From assembly GCA_003137075.1 (NCBI GenBank), contig PLES01000168.1, positions 1 through 33,095 of the forward strand: a DNA stretch of 33,095 nt, given 5' to 3'. A program made the translations under genes and the position numbers. The notes below the pieces were generated by a model. That model was given only the letters and a program-made list of their open reading frames with translations. It was not told the DNA's origin and made no database searches. Below, in pieces: positions 32,048 to 33,095 of the stretch. The stretch comes from Solirubrobacterales bacterium. Its GTDB lineage: Bacteria > Actinomycetota > Thermoleophilia > Solirubrobacterales > Solirubrobacteraceae. Position 1 is the stretch's first letter, and each line of letters opens with the position of its first letter.

Positions 32048-33095
32048 CTAGAGCGGCTGTCGCAAGACCGGGTTGCGGGCGGCTCCCGCCTCGTCAAGCC
32101 GGCGCACAGGAGCGCTGTACGGAGCGTTGCGCGCGATCTCAGGGTCTTCCTTGGCCTCGCGCAGCACCTCGGCCACGGTCGCGGCGAAGCCATCGAGCGT
32201 CTCACGAGTCTCGGTTTCGGTCGGCTCGACCAACAGCGCCTCATCGACGATCAGCGGGAAATACACGGTCGGCGGATGCACACCGTGGTCGAGCAGTCGC
32301 TTCGCCAGGTCCAGCGTCTTGATCTCAAGCTCGCGCTTCATCGGCGCCCCTGACAGCACAAACTCGTGCATACAGATGCGGTCGTAGGCGGCCGGCAGAT
32401 ACTCGAGCACGCCCTCCTGCCGCAGCTTGGCCAGCAGGTAGTTGGCGTTCAACACCGCCACCTCCGAGGCCTCCTTGAGCCCCGAAGCGCCGAGCGAGCG
32501 GATGTAGGCGTACGAACGTACGAACACGCCGTAATTGCCCTGGAAACCACGCAGACGCCCGATCGACTTGGGTCGGTCGTAGTCGAGGTCGTACCACCAC
32601 GCTTCTCCGTCACTGGGATCAGATCCCGCCCGCCCACCCCCAGCCGCACGAGCGACGTCCTCATCAGCCTCTGCGGGCCGGCGCACCACCTGCGGACGCG
32701 GTATGTACGGCTCGATCCGGTCCGAGACGGCGATCGGTCCCGACCCGGGGCCGCCGCCGCCGTGCGGCTGCGTGAACGACTTGTGCAGGTTGAAGTGCAC
32801 GATGTCAAAACCCATGTCACCCGGGCGCGAAATCCCCATCACGGCGTTGAGATTCGCGCCGTCGTAGTAGAGCGTCGCCCCGACCGAGTGCACAATCTTG
32901 GCGATCTCCTCGATGTTCGAATCAAACAGGCCCAGCGTCGAGGGGTTCGTCAGCATCAGGCAGGCGACGTCGTCGGTCGCCTTGGCGCGCAGGTCGGCGA
33001 GGTCGACGTTGCCGTGGCGGTCGGTCCCGACCTTGACGACCTCGTAGCCGGCCATCGTCACGGTCGCGGGGTTGGTGCCGTGGGCGGTGTCCGGC
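32048..33095 (-). CDS. gcvPB: Glycine dehydrogenase (decarboxylating) subunit 2, GcvPB (5' end outside window)
   Basis: PLP-dependent P-protein half of the glycine cleavage system, which decarboxylates glycine and loads the H-protein. The frame is open to the window edge; the N-terminal part is missing. Visible motifs are HGTNPA at the edge, LMLTNPSTLG, YYDGANLNA and the PLP-lysine motif NLHKSFTQPHGGGGPG, then LDYDRPKSIG and the C-terminal HEFVLS and PPTVYFPL blocks. This is the split (PA+PB) form, so a gcvPA gene is expected outside. Between RPQVV and YDLDYDRP there is an Ala/Gly/Glu/Asp-rich insert of roughly 20-25 residues not typical of the family as I know it. It looks like a surface loop and does not break the frame. 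Confidence 0.95.
   Translation of the reverse strand, partial: PDTAHGTNPATVTMAGYEVVKVGTDRHGNVDLADLRAKATDDVACLMLTNPSTLGLFDSNIEEIAKIVHSVGATLYYDGANLNAVMGISRPGDMGFDIVHFNLHKSFTQPHGGGGPGSGPIAVSDRIEPYIPRPQVVRRPAEADEDVARAAGGGRAGSDPSDGEAWWYDLDYDRPKSIGRLRGFQGNYGVFVRSYAYIRSLGASGLKEASEVAVLNANYLLAKLRQEGVLEYLPAAYDRICMHEFVLSGAPMKRELEIKTLDLAKRLLDHGVHPPTVYFPLIVDEALLVEPTETETRETLDGFAATVAEVLREAKEDPEIARNAPYSAPVRRLDEAGAARNPVLRQPL

Overview
This window is a high-GC, gene-dense bacterial chromosome segment. Gene content and order (cmk-der, scpA-scpB, metK-priA-def-fmt-rsmB-rpe-ribD-ribE-ribBA, AroH-type chorismate mutase, split glycine dehydrogenase) point to Actinomycetota. My best guess is the Thermoleophilia/Solirubrobacterales branch, but that is inference from style and not a database match. 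There are no rRNA or tRNA genes, no CRISPR array and no insertion sequence. Almost everything lies on the minus strand; the exceptions are two membrane-protein genes and rlmN.

Reading along the minus strand (right to left), the right end (33095-25527) holds a partial gcvPB, two tandem membrane-anchored GAF-GGDEF-HD-GYP proteins (cyclic-di-GMP turnover), an M20 metallopeptidase and a rhomboid protease. Next come trpS, scpA and scpB. The block 17696-23000 contains the plus-strand genes: two GT-C-like polytopic membrane proteins, then the minus-strand rluB, then plus-strand rlmN. From 17520 down to 11677 lies an aromatic amino acid cluster: chorismate mutase aroH, a HisC-like aminotransferase, DAHP synthase, prephenate dehydrogenase with an ACT domain, EPSP synthase, then cmk. 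This is followed by der, metK, priA, def, fmt, rsmB, a small double zinc-ribbon protein, rpe, ribD, ribE and a partial ribBA at the left edge. Many junctions are 1-4 nt overlaps (ATGA, GTGA, TGATG), indicating translational coupling.

The most notable regulatory discovery is in the only long gap (15750-16053). Between the aminotransferase and DAHP synthase sits a 23-codon ORF whose C-terminal half is packed with Trp, Phe and Tyr codons (WSFYARYYAWRF). Competing inverted repeats follow it: a candidate ribosome-mediated attenuator that senses all three end products of the shikimate pathway. Other notable signals are two perfect inverted repeats with 23-bp arms inside priA, one apparently an in-frame palindromic insertion and the other a spacer-free 46-bp palindrome; a start-proximal element shared at identical spacing by der and trpS; a repeated TANNNT-N6/7-start arrangement suggesting leaderless transcripts; and an EPSP synthase with Ala at the position equivalent to the glyphosate-determining Gly.
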